NCBI GenBank assembly: GCA_018239845.1
Contig: JAFEGO010000122.1
Span: 1 to 40,524, forward strand
Direction: 5' to 3'
DNA from: Verrucomicrobiota bacterium
Lineage (GTDB): Bacteria; Verrucomicrobiota; Verrucomicrobiia; Opitutales; Opitutaceae
Length of the DNA stretch: 40,524 nucleotides
The notes below the pieces were generated by a model. The model did no database searches. It had not been told where the DNA came from and saw only the letters and a list, made by a program, of their open reading frames with translations. Each line of letters starts with the position of its first letter. Position 1 is the stretch's first letter. Made by a program: the position numbers and the translations under genes. Shown here piece by piece: positions 14,731 through 28,460 of the stretch.

Positions 14731-16371
14731 TCAGCTCACGTACTTCTGGACAATCGGGATGCGGCGGCCGACGCCGAAGGCAAGGGGAGTGATCTTCAGG
14801 CCGGGGGCGGCCTGCTTGCGTTTGTATTCGTTGAGATCGACCTTGCGGACGACGTCGTTGACGACGGCCTCGGGGAAACCCTTCGCCACGAGGTCGCGGC
14901 GCGAGAGGCCCTCCTCGACGTAGCCGTGGAGAATCGCGTCGAGCTGGTCATAGGGCGGCAGGCTGTCCTGGTCGACCTGGCCGGGGCGCAGCTCGGCGCT
15001 CGGCGGCTTTTCGATGGTGCTGACCGGGATAATCTCGCGGTCGCGGTTGATCCAGCGGGAGAGGGCGTACACCTGGGTTTTGAATACGTCGGAGATCACG
15101 GCGAGGCCGCCCGCCATGTCGCCGTAGAGCGTGCAGTAGCCCACGGCCATTTCGCTCTTGTTGCCGGTCGTGAGGAGAAGCGAGCTGAACTTGTTGGAGA
15201 GCGCCATCATCAGGACGCCGCGCGTGCGGGCCTGGATGTTCTCTTCGGTCACGTCGGGCTTGAGGCCGGTGAAGATCGGGCCGAGCGAAGCCTCCGTCGC
15301 CGCGACGGCGCTGGCGATGGCGATGGTCTCGAAACGGATGCCGAGGTTTTCCGCGAGGATGCGGGCGTCGTCGCGGGAATGCTGCGACGAGATCGAAGAG
15401 GGCAGGGAGACGCCGGTGACGTTTTCCTTGCCGAGGGCCGCAGTCGCGATCACCGCCACGATCGCGGAATCGATGCCGCCGGAGAGGGCGATGAGCGCGC
15501 GCTTGAAGCCGCTCTTGTGCGCGTAATCGCGGACGCCGAGGACGAGTGCGTCGAACGTGTCGGCCAGCTCGTGCGGCGCCGCGGGGGCGGCAGAAGGAGC
15601 GGGCGCCGCGGTGTCGACGACCTCGAAGGCTTCGCGGAATGCGGGCAAGCGGGCGAGGACGGCGCCCTGGGCGTTGCACACGAGGCTGCGGCCGTCGAAG
15701 ATGAGTTCGTCGTTGCCGCCGATGACATTGACGTAGGCGACCGGGCAGCCGAGCAGGCGGGCCGAGTCGGCGACGAGGGTTTCGCGGACGTTGTCCTTGT
15801 CGTGGTGCCAGGGACTCGCGGAGAGGTTGAGCATCAGGTCGCACTTCTGCGTGGCGAGCTGCTTCACCGGATCGAGTCCGTGGTAGAGGCGGCGCGTGCT
15901 GATCATCGGATGCGTCCAGATATCCTCACAGATCGTGATGCCGATGCGACGGCCGTTGTGCTCGACGACGGTGGGCTGGGTGGCGGGCTCGAAATAGCGG
16001 TCTTCGTCGAAGACGTCGTAGGTGGGCAGCAGGCATTTGCGCGCCATGGCTACGACGCGGCCGCGATGGCAGAACGCCGCGGAATTGTAGAACGGACGGC
16101 CGCTGCCGCTGGTGTTGGCCTCAACGGTGCCAATGAGCGCGGGCACCTCGCCGACCTCGGCGGCGATGGCGGCAAGGGACTCCGCGCAGTCGGAGACGAA
16201 GCGGCGCTTGAAGAGCAGGTCGCGCGGCGGGTAGCCGCAGACGGCGAGTTCGGGGAAGACCACCAGCTCCGCGCCGCGGGCAGCGAGGTCGGAATAGGCC
16301 GCGAGGATCTTGCGGCGGTTGCCGGCGAGATCGCCGACGGTGGGATTGTACTGGGCAAGGCCGAGGCGCAT
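14731..16371 (-). CDS. nadE: glutamine-dependent NAD+ synthase
   Basis: A 546-residue two-domain enzyme that makes NAD+ from deamido-NAD+ using ammonia freed from glutamine. The N-terminal nitrilase-type glutaminase domain has the catalytic Glu41 ([10 protein letters not shown]), Lys112 ([17 protein letters not shown]) and Cys148 (TICEDIW). The C-terminal synthetase has the ATP loop SGGIDS at 297-302. Reading frame continues upstream to 16803, but [14 protein letters not shown] is the canonical start of the family, so 16371 is chosen. It is divergent from maf. Confidence 0.95.
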   Translation of the reverse strand: MRLGLAQYNPTVGDLAGNRRKILAAYSDLAARGAELVVFPELAVCGYPPRDLLFKRRFVSDCAESLAAIAAEVGEVPALIGTVEANTSGSGRPFYNSAAFCHRGRVVAMARKCLLPTYDVFDEDRYFEPATQPTVVEHNGRRIGITICEDIWTHPMISTRRLYHGLDPVKQLATQKCDLMLNLSASPWHHDKDNVRETLVADSARLLGCPVAYVNVIGGNDELIFDGRSLVCNAQGAVLARLPAFREAFEVVDTAAPAPSAAPAAPHELADTFDALVLGVRDYAHKSGFKRALIALSGGIDSAIVAVIATAALGKENVTGVSLPSSISSQHSRDDARILAENLGIRFETIAIASAVAATEASLGPIFTGLKPDVTEENIQARTRGVLMMALSNKFSSLLLTTGNKSEMAVGYCTLYGDMAGGLAVISDVFKTQVYALSRWINRDREIIPVSTIEKPPSAELRPGQVDQDSLPPYDQLDAILHGYVEEGLSRRDLVAKGFPEAVVNDVVRKVDLNEYKRKQAAPGLKITPLAFGVGRRIPIVQKYVS

Positions 16372-16485
16372 GGGACGGTGGCGGAAAAGGTGTAAGGGTG
16401 AAACGTGGACGCCTTTTCCCGGCCTGACAACTCGCAAGGCTGGGCTTGCCCTCCGCGGGGTGGCGCGGATTTGCTGCCTGCTTTC

Positions 16486-17073
16486 ATGCCGTCTCCCGCC
16501 ACGCCCCGCCTGATCCTCGCCTCGGCCTCGCCGCGGCGGCGCGAGCTGCTGGCTGAGCTTGGCCTTCCATTCGAAGTTGTCGTCGCGCAGGTGACCGAGC
16601 ACGAAGACCCCACCACGGACCCGCGGACCATGGTCGCGCACAACGCCGCGCTCAAGGCCGACTGGGTCGCCGCACGCCATCCCGACGCCTACGTGCTGGG
16701 AGCGGACACCACGGTCTTCATTGGCGATACCGTGCTCAACAAACCGCGCGATCTCGCCGACGCCCGCGCGATGCTCCGGCGCATGTCCGGTCGGACGCAC
16801 CATGTTTTCACCGGCATCGCCCTACGGCGGCAGGCTGACGGCCTGCGGATTGACCGCGGCGTGACCAGCGCGGTAAAATTCCGCGCCTTCGACGACGCCG
16901 TGATCGATGCTTACTTCAAGATAGCCAATCCCTTGGACAAGGCCGGCGGCTACGGCATTCAGGAGGCCGGGGAGATGATTGTTGCCGGCTGGGAAGGCTC
17001 GTTTACGAATATCGTTGGCCTACCGATGGATGAGACGAAACAAATTTTGACGCAACAGGGTCTCCTGCGCTGA
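16486..17073 (+). CDS. Maf-family nucleotide pyrophosphatase
   Basis: A 195-residue Maf/YhdE/YceF-type protein, a pyrophosphatase acting on dTTP/UTP or related non-canonical nucleotides. The N-terminal signature [13 protein letters not shown] (10-22), the GADTTV strand (about 74-79), LNKP and the closing GGYGIQEAG...[10 protein letters not shown] are all present. The ATG at 16486 starts 6 residues before the conserved motif. It is followed by the TonB-like gene on the same strand after 25 nt. Confidence 0.93.
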   Translation: MPSPATPRLILASASPRRRELLAELGLPFEVVVAQVTEHEDPTTDPRTMVAHNAALKADWVAARHPDAYVLGADTTVFIGDTVLNKPRDLADARAMLRRMSGRTHHVFTGIALRRQADGLRIDRGVTSAVKFRAFDDAVIDAYFKIANPLDKAGGYGIQEAGEMIVAGWEGSFTNIVGLPMDETKQILTQQGLLR

Positions 17074-17098
17074 CTTTTAGCGTCTTAGTCCGGAATCC

Positions 17099-18217
17099 AT
17101 GAGCCAAACCATCGTCCCGCCGCATCCCCTTGTGACCCTGCGCCGTCAGATCGCGCAGCTGTGGGACAGTCCCGATTCGCGCTCGGTGGTGATCGGTGTG
17201 CTTGGCGTCATCGTGGTGCACCTGCTGCTCATTTTGCTCGCGCCGCATATGATGAAGCCGGACCCGGCCGAGTCCGTGATTCGCCCGCAGTCGATCAACC
17301 GGCAGTTCAACATCGAGATCGCGCCCGAGACTTTTCCGGTCAAGGTCCCGCCCAAGCCGCCGGCCCCGACTAAATTCGTCGAGACCAATCCCAACGCGCC
17401 GGACAACGTACCCGACAAGACCGACAATTTCTCCAACCGCAACCAGCAGGTCGCCCAGGAGAAACCCACCCCCAACGGCGAGAACGACCATCCCGCGATC
17501 GAAGGCCAGAAGGAGATTCCTTCCACGCAGATCGTCGATGGTCGCCTGACAAAGCAGCCCGAGGAAAACCAGCCCGAGCCCCAGAATCTCGCCAAGCCGA
17601 CCGAGTCCTCGCTCTCCGCGCCCAAGGAGGCGCAAAGCCCGCTGCCGGGCATCGAAAAGCAGATGGGCGACAACGCGACCGGCTTCGGCAGCAATGTCGC
17701 GAAGCTCCCGGAAAATCCCAAGCCCATCGAGGACCGCGTCGACGGTATCAAGAACGCACCCCTGATCCAAGGCGCCACTTCGGAACAGCAGCGCATCGAT
17801 CCGCGCCGCCCCCAGCCCCGGCCACAGCTCGTGCGCACGGTCCAGACGAGGCCGGCGATCTTCCAGGAAAACAAGCTCGGCACTAAGAACATCGGCAACA
17901 TCGCCGTGAGCGCCCAGTTTTCCGAGTACGGCCAGTACCTGAACAAGATGTTTGAGACGATCCAGATCCAGTGGGAGGAGCTGCTGCGCGGCAACCTCTA
18001 CCCCGGACCTGGCAAGCATGTGGTCGTATCCTTCCGCATGAACAAGGAAGGCGGAATATCACAGATCCTCAGCGTGGAGGGCACGGCGGGAAATTTCGGC
18101 GAGAGCGCCTGCACCACTGCGATCACATCGCGCGCGCCCTACGGCCCTTGGACGCCTGACATGATCGCCGTCCTCGGGGAGACGCAGGACATGACGATTA
18201 CGTTTTACTATCAGTAA
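17099..18217 (+). CDS. TonB-like energy-transducing protein (orphan)
   Basis: A 372-residue protein with a cytoplasmic N-terminus, one membrane helix at about 30-48, a long Pro/Asn/Glu-rich periplasmic spacer (about 70-260) and a globular C-terminal domain (about 275-372, with VVVSFRMNKEGGISQILSVEGTAG). This is the layout of TonB/TolA proteins. No ExbB/ExbD gene is adjacent: sets are at 138-1129 and 29682-31764. It is followed after 2 nt by a pseudouridine synthase gene, so the two are likely co-transcribed. Its receptor is unknown. Confidence 0.75.
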   Translation: MSQTIVPPHPLVTLRRQIAQLWDSPDSRSVVIGVLGVIVVHLLLILLAPHMMKPDPAESVIRPQSINRQFNIEIAPETFPVKVPPKPPAPTKFVETNPNAPDNVPDKTDNFSNRNQQVAQEKPTPNGENDHPAIEGQKEIPSTQIVDGRLTKQPEENQPEPQNLAKPTESSLSAPKEAQSPLPGIEKQMGDNATGFGSNVAKLPENPKPIEDRVDGIKNAPLIQGATSEQQRIDPRRPQPRPQLVRTVQTRPAIFQENKLGTKNIGNIAVSAQFSEYGQYLNKMFETIQIQWEELLRGNLYPGPGKHVVVSFRMNKEGGISQILSVEGTAGNFGESACTTAITSRAPYGPWTPDMIAVLGETQDMTITFYYQ

Positions 18218-18219
18218 GC

Positions 18220-18984
18220 GTGAGCACCGTCGCGGAGTCCTTCTGGAACGAGCTGCCCTTGGGGCGGGAGGTCATGGTCCTCGCGCATGATGCCAACGGC
18301 GTCGCCGCGCTCAGCAAACCCGCGGGTGTGCTCTCGCATCCCAACGAAAGCGGCGACCGGCCTCGCTCGCTGCTGACCGTCCACTACAACACGGCCACCG
18401 AGTGCTACGAGTGGTCCGGCGCCGATGGCTCGCTCGGGCGGCTCTGGCTGCTCAACCGCCTCGACTCGGCCACCTCCGGCGTGATCCTCGTCGCCGCTGA
18501 CGAAAAACTCGCTGCAGAGATCCGCGCGCAGTTCAAGCGCAAGCAGGTCCGCAAGGTTTACCACGCGCTGGTCTTCGGCGCCCCGCGACCCTCGCGCGAC
18601 ATCTGGCGCGACCGGCTTTCCACGGATAAAAAAGGCGGGCATATCCGCACGGCCACGACCGGCGTCATCCCTGCCGAGAGCGTGATGCGGGTGCTCCATC
18701 TGGGCTTTGGTCCGCATCCCGTGTCGCTCATCCAGCTCGAGCCGCACACCGGCCGCAGCCACCAATTGCGCGTGCAGTGCGCCAAGCGCCACTGGCCGAT
18801 CGTGGGCGACCAGACCTACGGGGACTTCCAGCGCAACCGCGACTTCGCCAAGCGCACCGGAGAGAAGCGTCTCTTCCTGCATTCGCTCGAGACGCGCTTT
18901 GACTACGAGTTTGGCGGCCGGACCTTTTCCTTCGCGGCGCAGGCCCCGACGCCCGAGGAATTCCGCCGCGCCCAGCGCGGCTGA
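18220..18984 (+). CDS. RluA-family RNA pseudouridine synthase
   Basis: A 254-residue enzyme that isomerises uridine to pseudouridine in rRNA or tRNA. The active-site motif is LNRLDSATSGVILVA with catalytic Asp82; the commoner HRLD has Asn in place of His here. Other family blocks are KPAGVLSHP (33-41), the basic KRKQVRKVYHALV and HTGRSHQLRVQCA. There is no S4 domain, so it is of the short RluA/TruC-like type. Start is GTG at 18220, 2 nt after the TonB-like stop. Target RNA is unknown. Confidence 0.9.
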   Translation: MSTVAESFWNELPLGREVMVLAHDANGVAALSKPAGVLSHPNESGDRPRSLLTVHYNTATECYEWSGADGSLGRLWLLNRLDSATSGVILVAADEKLAAEIRAQFKRKQVRKVYHALVFGAPRPSRDIWRDRLSTDKKGGHIRTATTGVIPAESVMRVLHLGFGPHPVSLIQLEPHTGRSHQLRVQCAKRHWPIVGDQTYGDFQRNRDFAKRTGEKRLFLHSLETRFDYEFGGRTFSFAAQAPTPEEFRRAQRG

Positions 18985-18993
18985 GCCCCGGGA

Positions 18994-18999
18994 TTGACA
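18994..18999 (+). promoter_or_regulatory. candidate -35 box for the DAHP synthase leader
   Basis: TTGACA, identical to the sigma-70 consensus, lies 31 bp before the leader peptide GTG. The -10 region expected around 19016-19024 is poor. If used, the transcript would start near 19030, at or just before the GTG, making the leader nearly leaderless. Confidence 0.3.
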
Positions 19000-19030
19000 G
19001 CGGATACCAGCCGCGTCACTTCATTGCCCT

Positions 19031-19117
19031 GTGAACGTCCGTTTCGCCACCTTCGCCTATTTTAGCACCTGGGGTTATTTTACCCCCCGTGCCACTGGCG
19101 GCTGCCGCGAATCCTGA
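19031..19117 (+). CDS. aromatic-rich leader peptide of DAHP synthase (attenuator)
   Basis: A 28-codon reading frame starting with GTG (19031) and ending at TGA (19115-19117). Its first 17 residues read MNVRFATFAYFSTWGYF: Phe at 5, 8, 11, 17, Tyr at 10, 16 and Trp at 14, so 7 of codons 5-17 encode the three end products of the pathway whose first enzyme follows. An in-frame stop at 18995-18997 limits the frame, and GTG is the only plausible start in it. No Shine-Dalgarno sequence is seen. A hairpin (GCAC...GGGGT with ACCCC...GTGC, 19065-19092) covers the Trp/Tyr/Phe codons. Together with the terminator and antiterminator downstream this is inferred to sense aminoacyl-tRNA supply by ribosome stalling. 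Confidence 0.72.
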   Translation: MNVRFATFAYFSTWGYFTPRATGGCRES

Positions 19118-19151
19118 GACCACTCTCAACCATCGATTTCGCCAAGCCGCC
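19097..19151 (+). promoter_or_regulatory. antiterminator pairing of the DAHP synthase leader
   Basis: GGCGGCT at 19097-19103 is perfectly complementary to AGCCGCC at 19145-19151, the left arm of the terminator, so the two structures exclude each other. The left arm lies inside the leader frame, 15 nt beyond the last aromatic codon (19079-19081) and 11 nt before the stop codon. A ribosome stalled at the aromatic codons would leave it free, and one that reaches the stop would cover it. A possible competing partner, CGCCA at 19045-19049, pairs with TGGCG at 19096-19100. Confidence 0.6.
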
Positions 19152-19170
19152 CCACCGGGCGGCTTTTTTA
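19145..19170 (+). terminator. leader (attenuator) terminator before DAHP synthase
   Basis: An 8-bp perfect stem AGCCGCCC (19145-19152) with GGGCGGCT (19157-19164) closes a 4-nt loop and runs into six T (19164-19169). It lies 30 bp upstream of the DAHP synthase ATG, not after a gene, which marks it as a leader terminator. Confidence 0.8.
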
Positions 19171-19199
19171 TTTTCCATTTTTTCCGAAAACCAAAAGCC

Positions 19200-20234
19200 A
19201 TGATCCTCCCCAAATCCAGCCAGCTCAACTCCGTCCAACTCGCCGAGGTCAACGCCATCGTCACCGAGTTCGGCTGCTCGATCCAGCCGATCGTCGGCGC
19301 CGTGCGCACGATCTACGCCATCGTGGGCGACGAGCGCGACGAGCTCATGATCAACCGCCTGGAGGGCCTGAGCTACATCGACCGCATCGACCGGATCCAG
19401 TCGCCCTTCAAGCTCATGGACAAACGGTCGGACCTCGCCACGCACCGCATCACAGTCGGCGATGTCACGCTCGGCGAACAGCTTTTCGTCATCGCCGGGG
19501 CGTGCACCATCGACCCCAAGAATCCGAACTACTTCTATGAGACGGCCGCGGCCGTGAAGGAGGCCGGCGCCAACGCCCTGCGCGGCGGCGTGTGGAAACC
19601 CCGCACCAATCCCTACACCTTCCAGGGCGACGTGAAGTCCCTCGACATCCTCATGGAGGCCTCGCGCCGCACCGGCCTGCATGTGGACACCGAGGTGATG
19701 GAGGAAGCCCATATCAAGCTCGCGCTCGACGCCGGCGTGACCTCCCTGCAGGTCGGCGCGCGCAACGCCCTCAACTACTCGCTCCTCCGCGCCATCGGCC
19801 GCGCCATCGGCCAGCGCCCCGAGGTGGTCGTGTTGCTCAAGCGCAGCATCCACATGGGCCCGCTCAACGAGTTCATCTCCGCCGCAGAATACATCGCAGC
19901 CTTCGGCAATCCCAACGTCATCCTTTGCCCGCGCGGCACCACGCCCACGCTCGACGGCTACCGGAATCATCCCGACGAGAGCATCACACCACTGTTGAAG
20001 GAAAAAACCTGGGCGCCCGTCGTGGTCGATCCGTCGCACTCCGTGGGCAAGGCCACCTACGTGCCCGCCGCCGCGCTCGCCGCCGTGGCCTACGGGGCCG
20101 ACGGCCTCTGCATCGAGGCCCACGTCGAGCCTTCGAAGGGCATCGGCGACGACCCGAAGCAGGCCCTCACGCCCGATGTGCTCGCGAAGACGATTCGCCA
20201 GGCTCGGGAGCTGTGGAAGCTGACGCGGGCGTAA
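19200..20234 (+). CDS. 3-deoxy-7-phosphoheptulonate (DAHP) synthase
   Basis: A 344-residue enzyme that condenses phosphoenolpyruvate and erythrose 4-phosphate, the first step of the shikimate pathway. It is of the Thermotoga/Bacillus (type I-beta) kind: an N-terminal ferredoxin-like regulatory domain (about 1-75) precedes the TIM barrel. Motifs seen are GACTID with metal ligand Cys102, KPRTNPYTFQG at 133-143, LLKRS, LCPRGT and DPSHSVGKATYVP. In characterised relatives the N-terminal domain mediates feedback inhibition by Tyr or Phe. The upstream leader adds a likely transcriptional control. A longer in-frame reading from 19089 would run through the terminator and is rejected. It converges with mutS, with 8 bp between the stops. 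Confidence 0.95.
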   Translation: MILPKSSQLNSVQLAEVNAIVTEFGCSIQPIVGAVRTIYAIVGDERDELMINRLEGLSYIDRIDRIQSPFKLMDKRSDLATHRITVGDVTLGEQLFVIAGACTIDPKNPNYFYETAAAVKEAGANALRGGVWKPRTNPYTFQGDVKSLDILMEASRRTGLHVDTEVMEEAHIKLALDAGVTSLQVGARNALNYSLLRAIGRAIGQRPEVVVLLKRSIHMGPLNEFISAAEYIAAFGNPNVILCPRGTTPTLDGYRNHPDESITPLLKEKTWAPVVVDPSHSVGKATYVPAAALAAVAYGADGLCIEAHVEPSKGIGDDPKQALTPDVLAKTIRQARELWKLTRA

Positions 20235-20242
20235 AGACGGAC

Positions 20243-22807
20243 CTACAGCAGACTCAGCTGTGAATCATCCGGCGGCGTGACCGAGATTTTCTTTTTCGGT
20301 TTCGCCGTCGGGGCAGGCGAGGGCAGGGCGACGCTCGTATCGTCGCTCTCCAATTTGGTCAAAATCACCTTGGCTCGGTCGATCACGCTCGGCGGCAGGC
20401 CCGCTAGGCGCGCGACCTGGATGCCGTAGCTGCGGTCCGCCGCACCCGCGATCACGCGGCGCACAAAGACGATGTCATCGTTCCACTCCTTCACCGCGAC
20501 GGAGAAGTTCTTCAGGCGGGGCAGGTGCTTGTCGAGCTGGGTGAGCTCCTGATAATGCGTCGCGAAGAGCGTGCGCGGGCCGGTGGCGGGGTCGCGGTGC
20601 AGATGCTCGACCACCGCCCACGCGATGGAGAGGCCGTCGTAGGTCGAGGTGCCGCGGCCGATCTCATCGAGGATGATGAGGGAGCGGTCGGTGGCGTTGT
20701 TGAGGATGTTGGCCGTCTCGTTCATCTCGACCATGAAGGTCGAGTTACCACGCGCGAGGTCGTCGCTCGCCCCGACGCGGGAGAAAATGCGATCCACGAG
20801 GCCGACGCGGCACGACTTGGCCGGGGTCCAGCAGCCGACCTGCGCGAGCAGGGTGATCAGCGCTACCTGACGGATGTACGTCGACTTACCCGCCATGTTG
20901 GGACCGGTGATGAGTGCGATCTGCGCGTCGCCACTGGAAAGCAGCGTGTCGTTGGGCACCAAGGCCGACGTCGCGCCGCGCGCGGGCGAGGCGTCGGCGG
21001 AGCGCAGCATCTGCTCCACGACGGGATGGCGGCCCTCGACGATTTCGAGGACATCCTCGGCGTCGAGCGTCGGGCGGCAGTAGTCCCACTCGCGCGCGAG
21101 GAGCGCCCAGCCGGCGAGCACGTCCAGTTCGGCGAGGGCCTCGGCGGTTTGGGCGAGCGCGATGGAGTTGTCGAGGACGGCGGCAACGAGCTGGTTGAAA
21201 ATCTCCAGCTCGCGCGCGAGGGCGTTTTCCTCGGCGTGAAAGATTTCCTTTTCCTTACTGCGCAGCGCTTCGGTCACATAGCGTTCGCCGCCCACGGTCG
21301 TCTGGCGGCGGATGTAGTCGGGCGGGACGAGGTGCAAGTTGGCCTTCGTGACCTCGATGTAGTACCCGAAATTATTGGTGAACCGGATCTTCAGGCTGCG
21401 GATACCGGTGCGCTCCTGCTCCCCGCGTTCGAGGTCGGAAAGCCACGTCTTGTTGTCGGTCGTGAGCGAACGCAGGCGGTCCAGTTCGGCATCATGGCCG
21501 GTGCGGATGTAGTTTCCGTCGGCGAGATCGTTGGGCAGCTCCGGCGCAAGGGCGCTTGCGAGCAGCGCGTGCAACTGCGGCAATTCGTGGAGTTGTTGGC
21601 TGAGCGCGGCGAGATCGGCCGAGGCGGCAAAGCCCGCCAGCTCGGCGCGCAGCACGGGCAGTTGCGCGAGGGTGTCGCGGATGCCGCCGAGCTCACGGGG
21701 ATTGCGCAGGCGGTTTTGCAGGCGGCCGAGGATGCGCGGGATGTCGCGGACCTGCGTGAGCGTTTCGCGCAGCGAGGCCAGGCGAGAGGATTGTTCGCGC
21801 AGGTCGCCGACGAGTCCCTGCCGGCGCGTGATCTCGGCGAGATCGAGGACCGGTGAGGCGAGCCAGCGCTCGAGCAGGCGGGCACCGGCGGCGGTGGCGG
21901 TACGGTTGATCGCGCCGAGGAGCGAGCCGTCGCGACCGCCTCGGGCCGAGGTGAAAATCTCGAGGTTGCGCAGCGTAGCGGGGTCGAGGAGGAGCGTGCC
22001 GGCGCTGCGGTATTCCTGCAGGCCGCGGAGGTTTTCCGGTTTCGCGCAGAGGTTTTCCGTCGCGTAGTACACGAGCGCGCCCGCCGGCCCGAGGGCCGGG
22101 TGGGTGTGGGCGAAGCCAAAGCCCTGGAGATTCAGCACGCCGAGCGTGTCCATCACGGTCTTGGCCCCGGTGCCGGTTTCAAAATGGTAGCCCGACAGCT
22201 CGGTGACCAACCGGGCGCCCGCGAAGGCGTGCAGCGCATGCAGGCCGGTTTGCTCATGCGGGGCGGCCGCCCAGCGTTCGCGTTCGCCGTCGATCACGAC
22301 GAGTTCGGCGGGATCGAGTGCGGTGAGAACCGGGAGGAGATTCGCGATGCTGGCATCGGTCGCGGCCTTGAACTCACCGGTGGAGAGATCGAGCCATGCG
22401 GCGTGCAGGCCGCTTTTGTCGAGGGCGACCGCGCACAGGTAGTGATTGCGCGCGGCGTCGAGCTGGCTGGCGGCGAGGGTGGTGCCGGGGGAAAGGATGC
22501 GCGTGAGTTGGCGGCGGACGAGCTTGCCGGCCTTCGCGGGCTCGGCCTGGTCGCAGATGGCGACCTTCTTGCCCTGCGCGAGGAGCTTGTTGACGTAGTT
22601 GTCGAGGGCCTGCGAGGGCAGGCCGCACATCGGGTGGTCCTGGCGCTTGGTGAGCGTGAGGCCGAGCAGGCGCGAGGCCACGATGGCGTCATCGAAAAAC
22701 AGCTCGAAGAAATCGCCCAGCCGGAAGAGCAGGAGGGTGTCGCGCGGCAGACCGCGCTTCACCTCGAAATACTGCTGCATCATCGGGGTCTGTTTCTCGG
22801 ACGACAT
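20243..22807 (-). CDS. mutS: DNA mismatch repair protein MutS
   Basis: An 854-residue mismatch-recognition ATPase. The N-terminal mismatch-binding Phe-x-Glu is at Phe33/Glu35 (GDFFELFFDDA). The connector, lever and clamp regions follow, and the C-terminal ATPase has GPNMAGKSTYIRQ (Walker A), ILDEIGRGTSTYDG (Walker B/signature) and FATHYQEL. Full family length. The reading frame extends to 22873, but MSSEKQTPMMQQY fits the family start better. No mutL is nearby. It is divergent from the alpha/beta hydrolase. Confidence 0.97.
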   Translation of the reverse strand: MSSEKQTPMMQQYFEVKRGLPRDTLLLFRLGDFFELFFDDAIVASRLLGLTLTKRQDHPMCGLPSQALDNYVNKLLAQGKKVAICDQAEPAKAGKLVRRQLTRILSPGTTLAASQLDAARNHYLCAVALDKSGLHAAWLDLSTGEFKAATDASIANLLPVLTALDPAELVVIDGERERWAAAPHEQTGLHALHAFAGARLVTELSGYHFETGTGAKTVMDTLGVLNLQGFGFAHTHPALGPAGALVYYATENLCAKPENLRGLQEYRSAGTLLLDPATLRNLEIFTSARGGRDGSLLGAINRTATAAGARLLERWLASPVLDLAEITRRQGLVGDLREQSSRLASLRETLTQVRDIPRILGRLQNRLRNPRELGGIRDTLAQLPVLRAELAGFAASADLAALSQQLHELPQLHALLASALAPELPNDLADGNYIRTGHDAELDRLRSLTTDNKTWLSDLERGEQERTGIRSLKIRFTNNFGYYIEVTKANLHLVPPDYIRRQTTVGGERYVTEALRSKEKEIFHAEENALARELEIFNQLVAAVLDNSIALAQTAEALAELDVLAGWALLAREWDYCRPTLDAEDVLEIVEGRHPVVEQMLRSADASPARGATSALVPNDTLLSSGDAQIALITGPNMAGKSTYIRQVALITLLAQVGCWTPAKSCRVGLVDRIFSRVGASDDLARGNSTFMVEMNETANILNNATDRSLIILDEIGRGTSTYDGLSIAWAVVEHLHRDPATGPRTLFATHYQELTQLDKHLPRLKNFSVAVKEWNDDIVFVRRVIAGAADRSYGIQVARLAGLPPSVIDRAKVILTKLESDDTSVALPSPAPTAKPKKKISVTPPDDSQLSLL

Positions 22808-22898
22808 GAAGCTCGTTGGGTTAACGGTGAAGGACGCGGAGGGCACGCAGATTTTCCTAAAAGTTGCTTCCACCGGGCTTCACGTGCTTGGTGGCGGC

Positions 22899-27782
<4,884 letters not shown>

Positions 27783-27791
27783 GGGCGCAGA

Positions 27792-28442
27792 TTACTTGCC
27801 AAGGCGCACCTGCACATGCTCCCAGATGGCCTGCGCGACCTGGGCGGTGGTGTGCGTGCCGTCGACGAGGATCACGCGATCGGGCATGTTCTTTGCCAGA
27901 AGCAGGTAGCCTTCGCGGACCTTGTTGTAGAAATCGATGTTCTCGCGCTCCATGCGGTCGGGGAGGTCGGTGACGCGCTGCTTGAGGCGCGCGAGGCTGA
28001 CCTCGGTGGGCACGTCAATGACGACGGTGATGTCAGGCATGACGTTGCCGACGGCGAAGCGGTTGACCTGCGCGACGGGATCAGCGGCGAGGTTGCGCGC
28101 AATGCCTTGGTAAACGGTCGAGGAGTCGAGGTAGCGGTCGCTCAGCACGTACTTGCCGGCGATGAGGGCGGGGACGATCACCTCGCGCACCAGCTGCGCG
28201 CGGGCGGCGGTGAAAAGGAGGAGCTCCGTCTCCGGGCACATCTCGTCGCCCTTGGAATTGTGGACGATGATATTGCGGATCTGCTCGCCGATCTCGGTGC
28301 CGCCGGGCTCGCGCGTCGTGACGATCTCGTGGCCGGCCTTCTGCAGGTGCGCGGCGAGCAGCGAGATCTGGGTGGACTTGCCGCTGCCCTCCGAGCCTTC
28401 GAAGGAGATGAGTTTGCCGGCGGGTTTTTGCTTGAGAGGCAT
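27792..28442 (-). CDS. tmk: thymidylate kinase
   Basis: A 216-residue dTMP kinase, which makes dTDP for DNA synthesis. The P-loop FEGSEGSGKST is at about 14-24, the DR(E/Y) region is VLSDRYLDSSTVYQG and the TREPGGT segment is present; the LID follows later. Length is typical. It sits between the pfkB-type kinase (18 bp upstream) and holB (9 bp downstream), so all three are probably one transcript. Confidence 0.95.
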   Translation of the reverse strand: MPLKQKPAGKLISFEGSEGSGKSTQISLLAAHLQKAGHEIVTTREPGGTEIGEQIRNIIVHNSKGDEMCPETELLLFTAARAQLVREVIVPALIAGKYVLSDRYLDSSTVYQGIARNLAADPVAQVNRFAVGNVMPDITVVIDVPTEVSLARLKQRVTDLPDRMERENIDFYNKVREGYLLLAKNMPDRVILVDGTHTTAQVAQAIWEHVQVRLGK

Positions 28443-28460
28443 GGGCGTAGCTTCGGGGAT

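Noticed and set aside
14695..16395. A 566-codon plus-strand frame opposite nadE
   Set aside because: It is an antisense shadow of a clear nadE gene in GC-rich DNA, with Val/Asp/Gly/Arg-biased composition and no family motif.
16822..16851. REP-like hairpin (GCAGGC/GCCTGC near CTAC) inside maf
   Set aside because: The CTAC lies on the wrong side of the hairpin for a GTAG-headed element, and the Maf protein aligns through the region without an insertion. Likely chance in GC-rich coding DNA.
19089..19199. Upstream extension of DAHP synthase to 19089
   Set aside because: It would translate through the leader terminator and has no counterpart in the family. The ATG at 19200 begins the regulatory domain.
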